Notes: a model not told the origin generated them from the letters alone. A stretch of DNA of 64,000 nucleotides from Burkholderiaceae bacterium (GCA_021166835.1 JAJPEN010000059.1:1-64000), one strand, 5' to 3'; positions 9,859 through 20,779 are shown, counted from the first letter of the stretch. Numbers and translations are program-made.

Positions 9859-11355
9859 ATGAAGCCGTCGCTGCAACTGCGACAGACGCAGCAGCTTGCG
9901 CTCACTCCGCAGCTGCAGCAATCGATCCGCCTTTTGCAGCTTTCCACGCTGGAGCTGAACCAGGAGATCGAGCAGGCGCTCGCCGACAATCCGCTGCTCG
10001 AGCGCCTCGACGATCCCTTCGCCGATTGCGTGCGCGTAGCGGCCAGCGGTTCGCTCGACGGCCGCGCGACGGCGCCGGACACCCAGTCCGACGCCGCCCG
10101 CCGCGACGACGAAGGCGAAGCCCGCGAGCCCGACTGGAGCGCCGATCGCTGGGACGAAGGCACCGACGACGACCACGGCGGCGACTGGAGCCCCGACGGC
10201 GGGCGCACGCTGGCCGACGACGACGAACGCGACTACCCGCAGCTGGCCGCGGCCACCATGTCGCTGCGCGAACACCTGGGCGAGCAGCTCGCCGCCACGC
10301 GCTGCACGCGGCGCGACCGCGCGCTCGTCCAGTTGCTGATCGACGCGCTCGACGACGACGGCTTCCTCGAATCGTCGCCGGCGGAGGTCGCCCGCATGCT
10401 CCCCGCCGAACTGGAGGTTTCGGAGGAGGAGCTGGCCACCGCGCTGCGCCTGCTGCAGAGCTTCGATCCGGCCGGCGTCGGCGCGAGCGACCTTCGGGAG
10501 TGCCTGCAGCTGCAGCTCGATCGCCGCCTGGCCGACACCGCGGCCGAGCATCCGCGAAAAGACACGCTGCGCCTGGCGGGCGCGATCGTCGATCGCCACC
10601 TCGAATCGCTCGCCTCGAAGGATTTCTCCCGCCTGCGGCGCGTCCTGCGCTGCGACGACGATGCTTTGCGCGACGCGCAGGCGCTGATCCAGCAACTCGA
10701 CCCGCGGCCGGGCGCGCGCTTCGGCTCCGAGCACGCCGGCTTCGTCGTCCCCGACGTGATCGCGCGCCGCGTGCGCGGCAGCTGGGTCGCCGCGCTCAAT
10801 CCTGCGGTGATGCCGCGGCTGCGGGTCAACGACGCCTATGCGCAGGTGCTCAAGCTCAACCGCGGCGCCGCCCCCGGCCTGACCGGCCAGCTGCAGGAGG
10901 CGCGATGGCTGATCAAGAACCTGCAGCAACGCTTCGAGACGATCCTGCGCGTGGCGCAGGCGATCGTCGACCGGCAGCGCTCGTTCTTCTCCCACGGCGC
11001 GGTGGCGATGCGTCCGCTGGTGCTGCGCGAAATCGCCGACGCGCTCGGCCTGCACGAGTCGACGATCTCGCGCGTCACCTCGCGCAAATACATCCTGACG
11101 CCGTTCGGTACCTTCGAGCTGAAGTATTTTTTCGGCAGCCGCCTTGCTACCGACAGCGGAGGCGCCACCTCCGGTACGGCGGTGCGCGCGATGATCCGTC
11201 AACTGATCGAGGCGGAAAATCCTGCCGATCCGCTGCCCGACGGGCGCATCTCCGAACTGCTCGCCGAGCAGGGTTTCGTCGTTGCGCGCCGTACGGTAGC
11301 CAAATACCGCGAATCGCTACGCATCCCCACGGTTTCGCGACGCAAAACCCTGTGA
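9859..11355 (+). CDS. rpoN: RNA polymerase sigma-54 factor
   Basis: This 498-residue sigma factor has region I at the start ([19 protein letters not shown]), an acidic region II (residues 60-130), the core-binding region III, a helix-turn-helix in [18 protein letters not shown] and the RpoN box [10 protein letters not shown] (476-485) that reads the -24 promoter element. The order lptB-rpoN-hpf-ptsN is conserved across proteobacteria. Confidence 0.97.
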   Translation: MKPSLQLRQTQQLALTPQLQQSIRLLQLSTLELNQEIEQALADNPLLERLDDPFADCVRVAASGSLDGRATAPDTQSDAARRDDEGEAREPDWSADRWDEGTDDDHGGDWSPDGGRTLADDDERDYPQLAAATMSLREHLGEQLAATRCTRRDRALVQLLIDALDDDGFLESSPAEVARMLPAELEVSEEELATALRLLQSFDPAGVGASDLRECLQLQLDRRLADTAAEHPRKDTLRLAGAIVDRHLESLASKDFSRLRRVLRCDDDALRDAQALIQQLDPRPGARFGSEHAGFVVPDVIARRVRGSWVAALNPAVMPRLRVNDAYAQVLKLNRGAAPGLTGQLQEARWLIKNLQQRFETILRVAQAIVDRQRSFFSHGAVAMRPLVLREIADALGLHESTISRVTSRKYILTPFGTFELKYFFGSRLATDSGGATSGTAVRAMIRQLIEAENPADPLPDGRISELLAEQGFVVARRTVAKYRESLRIPTVSRRKTL

Positions 11356-11373
11356 TCCTCAAAAGGAAACCCG

Positions 11374-11694
11374 ATGAATCTCGCCATTTCCGCACCCGAC
11401 CTCGGCCTCACGCCCGCACTGCGCCAGTACGTGGAGACGAAGCTGGAGCGCATCCAGCGCCATTTCGACGAACCGATCGGCGCCACCGTGAACCTGAGCA
11501 GCGACCGGCTGGTGCAGCGCGCCGCGGTGACGCTGCACGTTCGCGGCAATGACCTCTTCGCCGAGGCGAGCGACGGCGACCTGTACGCGGCGATCGATGC
11601 GCTGATCGACAAGCTCGACCGGCAGGTGGCGAAATACAAGGAAAAGCGCGACGGCTTCGATCACGACTCGGTGAAATACCGACCGGAATCCTGA
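11374..11694 (+). CDS. hpf: Ribosome hibernation promoting factor, short form
   Basis: This 106-residue protein of the HPF/YfiA family starts MNLAISAPDLGLTPALRQYVETKL and has the second conserved block DGDLYAAIDALIDKLDRQVAKYKEK. It lacks the C-terminal dimerisation domain of long HPF. It binds the 30S decoding centre in stationary phase. An AAAAGGAAA ribosome binding site precedes the ATG, 18 bases after rpoN. Confidence 0.95.
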   Translation: MNLAISAPDLGLTPALRQYVETKLERIQRHFDEPIGATVNLSSDRLVQRAAVTLHVRGNDLFAEASDGDLYAAIDALIDKLDRQVAKYKEKRDGFDHDSVKYRPES

Positions 11695-11767
11695 AGAAGC
11701 CGTGAACGAATCCGTCACACCCGCGCGGGCGCTTCCGTGGTTTTGCTGCACAGCGCAAACGCGGCGG

Positions 11768-11796
11768 TTGTATCGGCGCTGTGCGCTGGCTATGAT
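11768..11796 (+). promoter_or_regulatory. Sigma-70-type promoter upstream of ptsN
   Basis: TTGTAT (11768-11773) and TATGAT (11791-11796) are separated by exactly 17 bases in the gap between hpf and ptsN. This suggests ptsN-hprK-rapZ can be transcribed independently of rpoN. Confidence 0.55.
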
Positions 11797-11879
11797 CCCC
11801 GTTTTTCGGCGCCCGTCACAGCGGGTGCATTTTCATGTTGCATAGCAGCGCCACGGTCTTGGCCGCGAGCGGACTTTCG

Positions 11880-12347
11880 ATGAATCGGCTCTCCCGATTG
11901 CTCCCTCCGCAGAACATCGTGCTCGACTTGCCGGTCACCAGCAAGAAGCGGCTGTTCGAGCAGGTGGGTCTGCTGTTCGAGAACAATCACGGAATCGAGC
12001 GCGGCAAGGTCTTCGACTCGCTGTTCGCGCGCGAGCGCCTGGGCTCCACGGGCTTGGGCGAAGGCGTGGCGATTCCTCACGGTCGCATCAAGGGCTCGAA
12101 GGAAGCGCTCGCCGCGGTGGTTCGACTCGCGCAGCCGATTCCCTTCGACGCTCCCGACGGCAAGCCGGTCGGGCTGCTCGTGTTCCTGCTCGTGCCGGAA
12201 GCGGCCACCGACGAACACCTCGAGCTGCTCTCCGAGCTGGCCGAGCTGCTCGCCGACACTGCCACGCGGCAGGCGCTGCTCTCCTGCGACGACCCGGTCC
12301 GCATGCATCGGATCCTCTCGGGGGAAGCGCCCGAAGCGGCCGGCTGA
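11880..12347 (+). CDS. ptsN: Nitrogen-PTS EIIA protein
   Basis: This EIIA-type phosphoacceptor has the active histidine in [13 protein letters not shown] and the flanking pattern [29 protein letters not shown]. The start at 11880 ([15 protein letters not shown]) matches the usual family N-terminus and gives 155 residues. An earlier ATG at 11835 would add 15 residues. The neighbouring hprK and rapZ fit the betaproteobacterial regulatory PTS arrangement. Confidence 0.93.
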   Translation: MNRLSRLLPPQNIVLDLPVTSKKRLFEQVGLLFENNHGIERGKVFDSLFARERLGSTGLGEGVAIPHGRIKGSKEALAAVVRLAQPIPFDAPDGKPVGLLVFLLVPEAATDEHLELLSELAELLADTATRQALLSCDDPVRMHRILSGEAPEAAG

Positions 12348-12378
12348 CGGGCCGCGCGCGGAATCGTATGCTTCGTGC

Positions 12379-13305
12379 ATGAGCGTCACGGTCCGCGTCC
12401 TCTTCGATCAGAACCGCGAAGATCTTCGCCTGTCCTGGCTGGCCGGCGAAGCGGGCAGCAGTCGCACGGCCACGCCGGCGTCGATCGAGCCTGCCGACCT
12501 GATCGGCTACCTGAACCTGATCCATCCGAACCGGATCCACGTCTACGGCAACGCCGAGCGCGCGTACACCGAGCAACTGGACGCCGCGCGCAATCGCGCG
12601 CTCGTCTCGGAGCTGATCGCCAGCAAGCCGCCCGCGATCGTCATCGCCGAAGGACTCGAGCCGCCGCCCGCGCTGCTCGCCGCGGCGAGGGCCGACGACC
12701 TGCCGATGATCGGCTGCCCGCTGCCGGCCGCGCGCGTCATCGAATCGCTGCGCGCCTACCTGTCGAAGGCCGTCGCGCCCTCGTGCTCGATGCACGGCGT
12801 GCTGATGGACGTGCTCGGCATGGGCGTGCTGATCAGCGGAGAATCGGGCCTGGGCAAGAGCGAGCTTGCGCTGGAGCTGGTCAGCCGCGGACACGGGCTG
12901 GTGGCCGATGACGTCGTCGAATTCGCCCGCATCGCGCCGCACGCGATCGAGGGCCGCTGCCCGCCGCTGCTGCGCGATCTTCTCGAAGTGCGCGGACTCG
13001 GCCTGCTCGACATCCGCACCATCTTCGGCGAAGCGGCCGTGCGCAGGAAGATGACGCTCAAGCTCATCGTCCATCTGGTGCGCCGCACGTCGATGGACGA
13101 CGAGCACCAGCGTCTTCCGCTCGAAGCGATCACCGAAGACGTGCTCGGCCTGCCGATTCCGAAGGTCGTCGTTCCGGTGGCGGCCGGGCGCAACCTGGCC
13201 GTGCTCACCGAAGCGGCGGTGCGCAGCACGATCCTGCAGCTGCGCGGCTTCGACACCACCGGCGACTTCCTCGCGCGCCAGCGCAGGATGATGGAAACCG
13301 GATAG
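12379..13305 (+). CDS. hprK: HPr kinase/phosphorylase
   Basis: This 308-residue enzyme phosphorylates and dephosphorylates HPr on serine. The P-loop is GESGLGKS (154-161), the catalytic histidine is H139 in CSMHG, and the family signature [16 protein letters not shown] follows. The N-terminal domain covers about residues 1-130. It lies 31 bases after ptsN and 16 before rapZ. Confidence 0.96.
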   Translation: MSVTVRVLFDQNREDLRLSWLAGEAGSSRTATPASIEPADLIGYLNLIHPNRIHVYGNAERAYTEQLDAARNRALVSELIASKPPAIVIAEGLEPPPALLAAARADDLPMIGCPLPAARVIESLRAYLSKAVAPSCSMHGVLMDVLGMGVLISGESGLGKSELALELVSRGHGLVADDVVEFARIAPHAIEGRCPPLLRDLLEVRGLGLLDIRTIFGEAAVRRKMTLKLIVHLVRRTSMDDEHQRLPLEAITEDVLGLPIPKVVVPVAAGRNLAVLTEAAVRSTILQLRGFDTTGDFLARQRRMMETG

Positions 13306-13321
13306 GGCCGGCCGGGAAACG

Positions 13322-14197
13322 ATGCGCGTCGTGCTGATCACCGGGATCTCCGGCTCGGGCAAATCGGTGGCCACCAACGTGCTCGAGGACGACGGGTACT
13401 TCTGCATCGACAACCTGCCCGCGCGCTTCCTCGGCGAAGTCATCGCGTCGCTGCAGGAAGCCGGTCACGACAAGGTCGCCGTGTCGATCGACGCGCGCAG
13501 CGGCGACTCGGTGAGCGACCTGCGGCACGTGGTGGGCGCGCTCGCCCGATACGGGCACGACGTCAAGGTCATCTTCCTGAACGCGCGCACCGAAACGCTG
13601 GTGCAGCGCTACTCGGAGACGAGACGCCGGCATCCGCTGTCGCTGCGCGGCGGCCAGGGCGCCGAGGCGCCGACGCTGATCGAGTCGATCGAGCGCGAAC
13701 GCGAGCTGATGTCGCCGATCGAGGACCTCGGCGTCTCGCTCGATACCAGCGACCTGCATCCGAACGTGCTGCGCAGCTGGGTGCGCGAGGCGGTGGGCAC
13801 CGACCGCGCGTCGATGACGATCGTCTTCGAATCCTTCGCCTACAAGCACGGCGTTCCGCTCGACGCCGACCTGGTGTTCGACGTGCGCTGCCTGCCGAAT
13901 CCGTACTACACGGCCGAGCTGCGCCCGCTCACCGGGCTCGATGCGGCGGTGGCCGAATACCTGCGGGCGATTCCGTCGGTGCAGCGGATGGTCGACCATA
14001 TCGCCGACTTCCTGCACGCCTGGCTGCCGCACTACATCCTCGAGAATCGCAGTTACCTGACCGTCGCGATCGGGTGCACGGGCGGGCAGCACCGTTCGGT
14101 ATACTGCGTCGAGGAACTGGCCCGGCGCTTCCATCGAATCGAACAGGTTCTCGTGCGCCATCGCGCGCTCGCCTCCCGCCAGTCGCTCCCGTCCTGA
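13322..14197 (+). CDS. rapZ: RNase adapter protein RapZ
   Basis: This 291-residue protein has Walker A GISGSGKS (8-15) and the RapZ hallmarks DDGYFCIDNLPARFL, FLNARTETLVQRYSETRRRHPL, FESFAYKHGVPLDADLVFDVRCLPNPYY and IGCTGGQHRSVY near the C-terminus. In E. coli RapZ guides RNase E to the GlmZ RNA and controls amino-sugar synthesis. It is the last of the rpoN-ptsN regulatory set. Confidence 0.96.
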   Translation: MRVVLITGISGSGKSVATNVLEDDGYFCIDNLPARFLGEVIASLQEAGHDKVAVSIDARSGDSVSDLRHVVGALARYGHDVKVIFLNARTETLVQRYSETRRRHPLSLRGGQGAEAPTLIESIERERELMSPIEDLGVSLDTSDLHPNVLRSWVREAVGTDRASMTIVFESFAYKHGVPLDADLVFDVRCLPNPYYTAELRPLTGLDAAVAEYLRAIPSVQRMVDHIADFLHAWLPHYILENRSYLTVAIGCTGGQHRSVYCVEELARRFHRIEQVLVRHRALASRQSLPS

Positions 14198-14213
14198 CCC
14201 TTCGAGACCCGAG

Positions 14214-14819
14214 ATGCCCGGCGAACTGGCGATCTTTCCGCTCGAAACGGTTCTCTTTCCCGACGGTGTGCTGACGCTGCGCGTGTTCGAGGCGCGCTAT
14301 CTCGACCTGGTCAGCGAATGCACGGCGGCCAACGCGCCCTTCGGCGTGTGCCTGATCACCCAGGGCAGCGAGATCGATCCCGACGCGAAGCACGAAGCGG
14401 TGGGCTGCACGGCGCGCATCGTCGACTTCGACGTCGAGGAATCCGGGCTGCTCAACGTGCGCGCGCGCGGCGGCCAGCGCTTTCGCGTGCTCTCGCGGCA
14501 GATCCGGCAGGACGGGCTGATCCGCGCCGACATCGAGATGATCGAGCCCGACGCCGACGTGCCCGTGCCGCGCGAGCACGCCGATTGCGAAACGCTGGTA
14601 CGCAGGCTGGTCGACGACCTCGTCGACCGCGAGAAGGATCCGATGCGGCGCATGATCGCCGAGCCCTACCGCTTCGATTCCGCGTCGTGGGTAGGCAACC
14701 GGATCTGCGAATTCCTGCCGATCGCGCTGCGCGCGCGGCAGAAGCTGATGGAACTCGACGACCCGGTCACGCGACTGTCGCTGATCCACCAGTACCTGAA
14801 CCAGCATCAGGTTCTCTGA
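14214..14819 (+). CDS. LON peptidase substrate-binding domain protein
   Basis: This 201-residue protein consists of a LON N-terminal domain (PF02190 type): LAIFPLETVLFPDGVLTLRVFEARYLDLV, then FGVCLITQGSEI and a helical second half. No ATPase or protease domain is present. The role of stand-alone LON domains is poorly known. It follows rapZ by 16 bases, and its 3' end overlaps the convergent mutY gene by 53 bases. Confidence 0.9.
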   Translation: MPGELAIFPLETVLFPDGVLTLRVFEARYLDLVSECTAANAPFGVCLITQGSEIDPDAKHEAVGCTARIVDFDVEESGLLNVRARGGQRFRVLSRQIRQDGLIRADIEMIEPDADVPVPREHADCETLVRRLVDDLVDREKDPMRRMIAEPYRFDSASWVGNRICEFLPIALRARQKLMELDDPVTRLSLIHQYLNQHQVL

Positions 14820-15882
14820 GCGCCCGAAGCAGCGCCTTCACCGGCGCGGGCAGCGGCGCGTCGTCGGCCCGCTCGAGCGCGAGCCAGCGGCCGGCCTGCG
14901 AAGCGCCGTCGCGGCACGCGCCGGCGTCGTCGCATTCGAGCACGACCGGCCGCGCACGCAGCCGGAAATGCGTGAACACGTGATCGACGGCGGCCAGTTC
15001 GCCGCCGGCCCGCGTGCGAAGCGCGAAGCGCCGAAGTGCCAGCTCCGCCGCATTGCCCGCATCGCCCGCCTCGGCTTCGGGCAGCGACCACATCCCGCCC
15101 CAGACGCCGGTCGGCGCACGCTTCTCGACGAGCACCTCCCGCTCGCGCCGGATGACGAGCCACGTGCGTTCGCGCAGGGGCAGCGCGCGCGGCGGACGCC
15201 GCCCGGGAATCGAGTCGAGCAGGCCTTCGCGACGCGCGACGCAATCCTCGGCGATCGGGCAGCGATCGCAGGCCGGGCGCGTGCGCGAACAAAGGCTCGC
15301 GCCCAGGTCCATCAGGCCCTGCGTGTAGGACTCGAGCGAATCGTGCGGCAGTTCGCGCTCCGCGGCGCTCCACAGCGCCGCCAGCACGGCCGGCTCGCCC
15401 GCGTGCCCGCCGATGCCTGCCCAGCGCGCGAGCACGCGGCGCACGTTGCCGTCGAGAATCGCGGCGCGGCGACCGAAGGCGAACACCGCGATCGCCGCGG
15501 CCGTGGAACGACCGATGCCGGGAAGTCGCTCCAGCTCGGCCGGTTCGGAAGGAAAGACGCCGCCGCGCCGCTCGACCACTTCGCGCGCGCAGCGATGCAG
15601 GTTGCGCGCGCGGCTGTAGTAGCCCAGTCCGCTCCACAGCGCGAGCACCTCGTCCTCGTCGGCGGCGGCGAGCGCCTCGACCGTCGGGAAACGCTCGACG
15701 AAACGAAGGAAATACGGAACGACGCTGGACACGCGCGTCTGCTGCAGCATGATCTCCGACAGCCAGACGCGATACGCGTCGCGCGTGTTCTGCCACGGCA
15801 GATCGTTGCGGCCGTGGCGGCGCTGCCAGGCGACGAGACGCGATGCAATCACGCGGCGGATTGTAAGCGGCCTGCCGCGCAT
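14767..15882 (-). CDS. mutY: A/G-specific adenine DNA glycosylase
   Basis: This 371-residue enzyme removes adenine mispaired with 8-oxoguanine. The glycosylase core has LPWQNTRDAYRVWLSEIMLQQT with the catalytic glutamate, the helix-hairpin-helix LPGIGRSTAAAI, and DGNVRRVLAR with the catalytic aspartate. A 4Fe-4S cluster site C-X6-C-X2-C-X5-C lies in CSRTRPACDRCPIAEDC. The C-terminal Nudix-like domain (about 235-360) reads 8-oxoG. The start could also be GTG 15852. mutM, acting in the same GO repair system, lies two genes away. Confidence 0.95.
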   Translation of the reverse strand: MRGRPLTIRRVIASRLVAWQRRHGRNDLPWQNTRDAYRVWLSEIMLQQTRVSSVVPYFLRFVERFPTVEALAAADEDEVLALWSGLGYYSRARNLHRCAREVVERRGGVFPSEPAELERLPGIGRSTAAAIAVFAFGRRAAILDGNVRRVLARWAGIGGHAGEPAVLAALWSAAERELPHDSLESYTQGLMDLGASLCSRTRPACDRCPIAEDCVARREGLLDSIPGRRPPRALPLRERTWLVIRREREVLVEKRAPTGVWGGMWSLPEAEAGDAGNAAELALRRFALRTRAGGELAAVDHVFTHFRLRARPVVLECDDAGACRDGASQAGRWLALERADDAPLPAPVKALLRALREPDAGSGTGGSATVA

Positions 15883-15901
15883 GCAGCGGCCGCATCCGCC
15901 G

Positions 15902-17842
15902 TCACGCGTCGACCAGCGTCTCCGCGTTCGCCGCGAGCAGCGACGTCACCCGCCGCGCGTACTCGCCTTCGAGCCCGATGCGCTGCTCGACCGCCGTGCG
16001 ATCCTGCTCGATCTCCGCCAGCCGTGCCTCGAGCGTGCCGTTCGCGTCGAGCATGCGCCGCACGCTTTCGAGCCTGCGCTTGAGCTGCCCCTGGTGTTCG
16101 CGCACCTGGCTCTCGATCGGCGCCATCACCGCGCGCAGCCACGATTCCAGCTCGCGGCCCGCGACGTCGTAGATCTCGCGCAGGCGCGCGGCCACCGATT
16201 CGAAGAAGCGGCGCATCAGCGCCCACTGCGACGTGGTCACCAGCGTGATCGCGCCGAACTGGCGACGCTGCACCTGCTCGATGCGCTCCAGCTCGGCGTA
16301 GTAGCGCTGCGTGGAGAACAGCGCCGGGTTGCCGAGCGCCAGCCCGTGCTCGGCGCTGAAGCTGCGGTACATCGCGCTCATCAGCGTGCCCGTTTCGCCG
16401 ACCAGGCGAGTGGTTTCGTCGAGGTCGCCGCGCACTGCCGCGAGCAGCGAACTCATTCCGTCGCGCAGGCCCGAGGAGAAGGTGCTGCGCTTCATCGAAT
16501 CGCGCGCGATGCGCACGTGCTGGTTCAGCGCCTGCCGGCACATCGTTTCGCGGATCGACTGGGAGTGGCGCGCGAACACCGATCGCAGCGCCTGCAACTG
16601 GCGCAGGCTCTTCTCGAACTCCTCGCGCTCGCCGCGGATGCGCGCGGCCATGTGATCCATCACGCCGCGGTTCTTGCCGCGCAGGCCGTTCAGCTCGAAC
16701 TGCTGCTCGACCAGGTTGCGACGGCGCGCCGCGAGCGAGGAGGCGACCATCGAGTGCAGCTCGCCGAACTCACGCTCGACGTGCTCGCGCACGATGTCGC
16801 GATGCTGCGGAACCAGCTCGCACCCGAGCGCGTACTCGAGGTCGGCGATGCGGCTGCGCTTGAGCAGCGACGCATCGCCGTTCACCCGCGCGAGCAGCGC
16901 CTTCTGCGCCGATACCGGGTAGACGCGATCGTTCGGCACCTGCAGCGTCTGCGCGACCGATCCCACCTGGCGGGCGATCTCGAGCTGGATCTGCACCTCG
17001 TCCTTCAGCCCGTCCCACAGCGAATCGACCTTGTTGAGCACGACGTAGCGGCCCACGCTGTGCCCGGTGGCGATGTGCTCGCGCCATACCGTCAGGTCGC
17101 TCATCGTCACGCCCGCGTCGGCGGCGAGCACGAAGAGCACCGCATCGCAACCGGGGATAAGCTTCAGCGTCAGTTCGGGCTCGGCGCCGATCGCGTTCAG
17201 CCCCGGCGTGTCGAGCACGACCAGTCCCTGCTCGAGCAGCGGATGCGGCCAGTTGACGATCGCGTGCCGCCAGCGCGGCACCTCGATGCGGCCCTGCCCG
17301 TCGGGACGCACCGCGGAGTCGGGATCGTTCTCGTCGTAGAAGCCGAGCAGCGAGGCCTGCGACGCGTCGACCCACAGCGTTTCCTGCACGCTCTCGAAGG
17401 CGCGCCGAAGACTTTCCGGCGACTGCGGATCGATTTCCCGCTCGTTCCACTGCGAGGCGTCGTCGCGCAGTTCCGATACCGGCTCGTCGAGCAACCGCGT
17501 CTCGATCGGCAGCAGCCGGATCGCGGTGGGCCGCTGCGGGTCGTACAGCAGCTCGGTCGGGCACATCGTCGTGCGCCCCGGTCCTGACGGCACGATGCGG
17601 CGCCCGAAGCGCGAGAAGAAGATCGCGTTGATCAGCTCGGACTTGCCGCGCGAGAACTCGGCGACGAAGGCGATCGAGACGCGCTCCTTGCCCAGGCGCT
17701 CGACGATCCGATCGACGCGCGACAGCAGCGATGCGTCGGACAGCTCCGCGTCGTCGAGCCACTGCGCATAGCGCAGCACGGCATCGGCGAGCGAGCGTCG
17801 CCAGCCGCCGTATTCGGCGATGCGCTCTCCGAGGAATCCCAT
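15902..17842 (-). CDS. Dynamin-like GTPase
   Basis: This 646-residue protein has an N-terminal dynamin-type GTPase domain. The P-loop reads AEFSRGKSE (GKS at 66-68), switch II is LDTPGLN (DTPG 211-214) and the base-specificity motif is NKVD (270-273). The C-terminal half is helical and charged, compatible with a stalk, with no clear membrane helix. The start at 17842 has GAAGGAG six bases upstream, better than a longer frame from 17893. Bacterial dynamin-like proteins act on membranes, but this one's role is unknown. It is codirectional with mutY and mutM. Confidence 0.85.
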   Translation of the reverse strand: MGFLGERIAEYGGWRRSLADAVLRYAQWLDDAELSDASLLSRVDRIVERLGKERVSIAFVAEFSRGKSELINAIFFSRFGRRIVPSGPGRTTMCPTELLYDPQRPTAIRLLPIETRLLDEPVSELRDDASQWNEREIDPQSPESLRRAFESVQETLWVDASQASLLGFYDENDPDSAVRPDGQGRIEVPRWRHAIVNWPHPLLEQGLVVLDTPGLNAIGAEPELTLKLIPGCDAVLFVLAADAGVTMSDLTVWREHIATGHSVGRYVVLNKVDSLWDGLKDEVQIQLEIARQVGSVAQTLQVPNDRVYPVSAQKALLARVNGDASLLKRSRIADLEYALGCELVPQHRDIVREHVEREFGELHSMVASSLAARRRNLVEQQFELNGLRGKNRGVMDHMAARIRGEREEFEKSLRQLQALRSVFARHSQSIRETMCRQALNQHVRIARDSMKRSTFSSGLRDGMSSLLAAVRGDLDETTRLVGETGTLMSAMYRSFSAEHGLALGNPALFSTQRYYAELERIEQVQRRQFGAITLVTTSQWALMRRFFESVAARLREIYDVAGRELESWLRAVMAPIESQVREHQGQLKRRLESVRRMLDANGTLEARLAEIEQDRTAVEQRIGLEGEYARRVTSLLAANAETLVDA

Positions 17843-17999
17843 CGCGCTCCTTCGAGGAAAGGAATCGTGGACGGGATCTATAGCACGGCGCATCGCCTCC
17901 GAACGCGCCGTCCGGCGGGCGCATGGCGGCCAGCCGCCCTGTGGCCGATTCCGCCGGGCGGGCGGCGCCGCGGTCCAGGCCGGCGCTACACCCTGCGCT

Positions 18000-18827
18000 T
18001 CAACGCTGGCAGCGCGGGCACCAGAACGTGGAGCGCTGCTGTTGCCGCATCTGCCGCACCGGCGTGCCGCAGACGCGGCACGGCTGGCCGGCGCGCCCGT
18101 AGACGAGACTCGCGCTCTGGTAGCAGCCGGCCGCTCCGTCGCTCGCGACGAAATCGCGCAGTGTGCTGCCGCCGCGTTCGATCGCCTCGTTCAGCGTCTC
18201 GCGGATGGCCGCCGCCAGGCGCTGCAAGCGTGGCAGCGCGATGCGCCGCGCCGCGGTCGTCGGCCGGATGCCGGCGCGAAACAGGCTCTCCGACGCGTAG
18301 ATGTTGCCCACGCCGACGACCACGTCTCCGGCGAGAAGCACCGGCTTGATCGCGCCGCTGCGCGAACGCGTGCCCCGGTACAGCACGTCCGCGTCGAAGG
18401 CGTCGGACAAGGGCTCGGCGCCCAGCGACGCGAGCAGCGGATGCGCGAGCACCGGTCCTTCGGTCGACCCGTGCCACAGCATCGCACCGAAACGGCGCGG
18501 ATCGCGGTAGCGCAGGACGCCGTGCTCGAACTCGAGGTCGACGTGGTCGTGCCGCGCCGGTTCTTCGAATGCGCCTTCGCCCAGGAACCGGAAGTTGCCC
18601 GACATGCCCAGGTGCACGATCAGCGTTCCGTGCCCGAAATCGAGCAGCAGGTACTTGCCGCGACGCTCGACCGCGCGCAGCGTCGCGCCGGCGAGATCGC
18701 GGTCGAGCGTCGCCGGGACCGGCCAGCGAAGCCGCGCCTCGCGAACGCGCACCGCGCGCAGCGCGCGGCCGCGCACGCGGCTCTCGAGTCCGCGGCGCAC
18801 GACCTCGACCTCAGGCAATTCGGGCAT
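18000..18827 (-). CDS. mutM: Formamidopyrimidine-DNA glycosylase
   Basis: This 275-residue enzyme excises 8-oxoguanine from DNA. It begins [14 protein letters not shown], giving the catalytic N-terminal proline and adjacent glutamate after Met removal. GKYLLLDF carries the conserved lysine. [17 protein letters not shown] forms the helix-two-turn-helix, and a zinc finger C-X2-C-X16-C-X2-C ends the protein. It is transcribed divergently from the TPR lipoprotein gene. Confidence 0.97.
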   Translation of the reverse strand: MPELPEVEVVRRGLESRVRGRALRAVRVREARLRWPVPATLDRDLAGATLRAVERRGKYLLLDFGHGTLIVHLGMSGNFRFLGEGAFEEPARHDHVDLEFEHGVLRYRDPRRFGAMLWHGSTEGPVLAHPLLASLGAEPLSDAFDADVLYRGTRSRSGAIKPVLLAGDVVVGVGNIYASESLFRAGIRPTTAARRIALPRLQRLAAAIRETLNEAIERGGSTLRDFVASDGAAGCYQSASLVYGRAGQPCRVCGTPVRQMRQQQRSTFWCPRCQR

Positions 18828-18904
18828 CGGCGGGGAACGCTTCGATGCGCCCGTCGGCGCGCATCGGTTATTCTGGAAATTCGATTCGCCGAGCGTATCA
18901 CCCG

Positions 18905-20779
18905 ATGACGAAGACCGATCCGTGGCAACGCCGCATCGCCGCGCACCGCCTGCATGAGCTTCCCCGGTCATCCCGGCTGCGCGCCGCTGCCGGGTGCGCT
19001 TTCGGCGCCCTCGTCCTGCTGGCCGGCGGCTGCGCCGTCACCGCGCAGCCGGCTTCCGCCGACGGCCCGCGCGTCGTGCCGCCGCCGGGCGCGCTCGCCG
19101 ACGCGCGCCCGGCGCAATCGTCCGCGCCGGTCGCGCGCACGAGCGCCGGCGACCCGATTCCGTCGCTGTCGCTCACCCCGCAGTTGATGTACCAGCTGCT
19201 CGCGGCCGAAATCGCCGCACAGCGCGGCCAGGTCGGCAGCGCGGCCGTCACCTATTTCTCGCTCGCGCAGGAAACGCGCGACCCGCGCATCGCGCGCCGG
19301 GCCACCGAGCTGGCGCTCGCCGAGCGTTCGCTCGATCACGCGTTGCCGGCCGCGCAGCTGTGGCACGAGCTGGCGCCCGAATCGCCGATCGCCTCGCAGA
19401 CGATCGAAAGCCTGTGGATGACGACCGGCCGCTTCGCCGAGGCCGAGCCGCTGCTGCGTGCACGCCTCGAGCGCGCCCGCGCCGAGCGGCGGCTCCCCGA
19501 GACCTACGACCGGATCGCGCGCACGCTGGCGCGCGCCAGCGATGCGCGCGCCGGCCTCCCGATGCTCGAGCGTCTCGCCGCGCCCGACGCCGGCGAACCG
19601 GCCGCGCGCCTGGCGCTGGCCACCGTCGCGCACGCGGCGGGCGACGTCTCGCGCGCCGCAGCCGAGGCCGAAGCGGCGCTGCAGCTCGATCCGAACAACG
19701 AACAGGCGGCGATCCTCGCCGCGCGCTACGTCGCGCAGACGCCGCGCGGCGTCGACGGTGCGGTCGCGATGCTGCGCGCGTATCTCCAGCGCGAACCCAG
19801 GGGCGTCGAGGCGCGCTTCGCGCTCGCTCGACTGCTGAACGCCGGCGGCAGCCAGGACGCCGCGCGCGAGCAGTTCGAGATCGCGCTGAAGCAGGAGCCG
19901 GACAGTCCGCCGATCCTGCTGTCGCTCGCCCAGCTCGCCTACCAGATGAAGCAGCCGCAGGTGGCCGAAGACTACCTGCGCCGCTATCTCGGCCTGCCCG
20001 ACTCGGTACAGCGCGACAACGCGCCGGCGCTGCTGTTCCTCGGCCAGATCGCCGAAGACGCCGGGCGCAACGACGAGGCGATCGACTGGTATTCGCGGGT
20101 CGAGCGCGGCGAGCAGTTCCTGCCGGCGCTGACGCGCCGCGCGGTGCTGATGGCGAAGACGGGCCGGGTGGACGAGGCGCGCGCGCTGCTGCGGAACACG
20201 TCGGTGCCCAGTGCGCGCGAGCGCGTGCAGCTGACGGCAGCCGAGGCGGCCGTGCTGCGCGAGGCCGGGCGCGAGAAGGAAGCCTACGACGTGCTCGCCG
20301 CGGCGCTCGAGCGGCTGCCGGACAACCCCGACCTGCTCTACGACCATGCAATGGCCGCCGAACGGCTCGACCGGCTCGACGTGATGGAAACGAGCCTGCG
20401 CAAGCTGATCCAGCTGCGGCCCGACTACGCGCACGCCTACAACGCGCTCGGCTACACCTTCGCCGACCGCGGCGTGCGGCTCGACGAGGCGCAGGGGCTG
20501 ATCGCCAAGGCGCTCGAAATCTCGCCCGACGACGCGCAGATCCTCGACAGCATGGGATGGGTGCTGTTTCGCCGGGGCCAGACCGAAGCGGCGATCGAGT
20601 ACCTGCAGAAGGCCTGGCACCGGCTGCCCGAAGCGGAGATCGGCGCGCACCTGGGCGAGGCGCTGTGGCAGGCCGGGCGCGCCGACGAGGCGCGCCGCGT
20701 CTGGAACCAGGCGGCAGCGAGCGATCCGGAGAACCGGGTACTGAAGGAAACGGTCGCCCGGCTGCGCGCCGACCGATGA
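18905..20779 (+). CDS. TPR-repeat envelope protein upstream of lolB
   Basis: This 624-residue protein has an N-terminal hydrophobic segment with a possible lipobox (LLAGGC, Cys 43), a Pro/Ala-rich linker, then tetratricopeptide-type helix pairs through to the C-terminus ([29 protein letters not shown] near 90, [19 protein letters not shown] and [26 protein letters not shown] near 520-580). Proteins of this type commonly sit before lolB in betaproteobacteria. The partner is unknown. The stop overlaps the lolB ATG. Confidence 0.85.
   Translation: MTKTDPWQRRIAAHRLHELPRSSRLRAAAGCAFGALVLLAGGCAVTAQPASADGPRVVPPPGALADARPAQSSAPVARTSAGDPIPSLSLTPQLMYQLLAAEIAAQRGQVGSAAVTYFSLAQETRDPRIARRATELALAERSLDHALPAAQLWHELAPESPIASQTIESLWMTTGRFAEAEPLLRARLERARAERRLPETYDRIARTLARASDARAGLPMLERLAAPDAGEPAARLALATVAHAAGDVSRAAAEAEAALQLDPNNEQAAILAARYVAQTPRGVDGAVAMLRAYLQREPRGVEARFALARLLNAGGSQDAAREQFEIALKQEPDSPPILLSLAQLAYQMKQPQVAEDYLRRYLGLPDSVQRDNAPALLFLGQIAEDAGRNDEAIDWYSRVERGEQFLPALTRRAVLMAKTGRVDEARALLRNTSVPSARERVQLTAAEAAVLREAGREKEAYDVLAAALERLPDNPDLLYDHAMAAERLDRLDVMETSLRKLIQLRPDYAHAYNALGYTFADRGVRLDEAQGLIAKALEISPDDAQILDSMGWVLFRRGQTEAAIEYLQKAWHRLPEAEIGAHLGEALWQAGRADEARRVWNQAAASDPENRVLKETVARLRADR

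Noticed and set aside
15749..17587. Long plus-strand frame opposite the dynamin-like gene
   Set aside because: It has no start context or domain and is a shadow of the GTPase gene.
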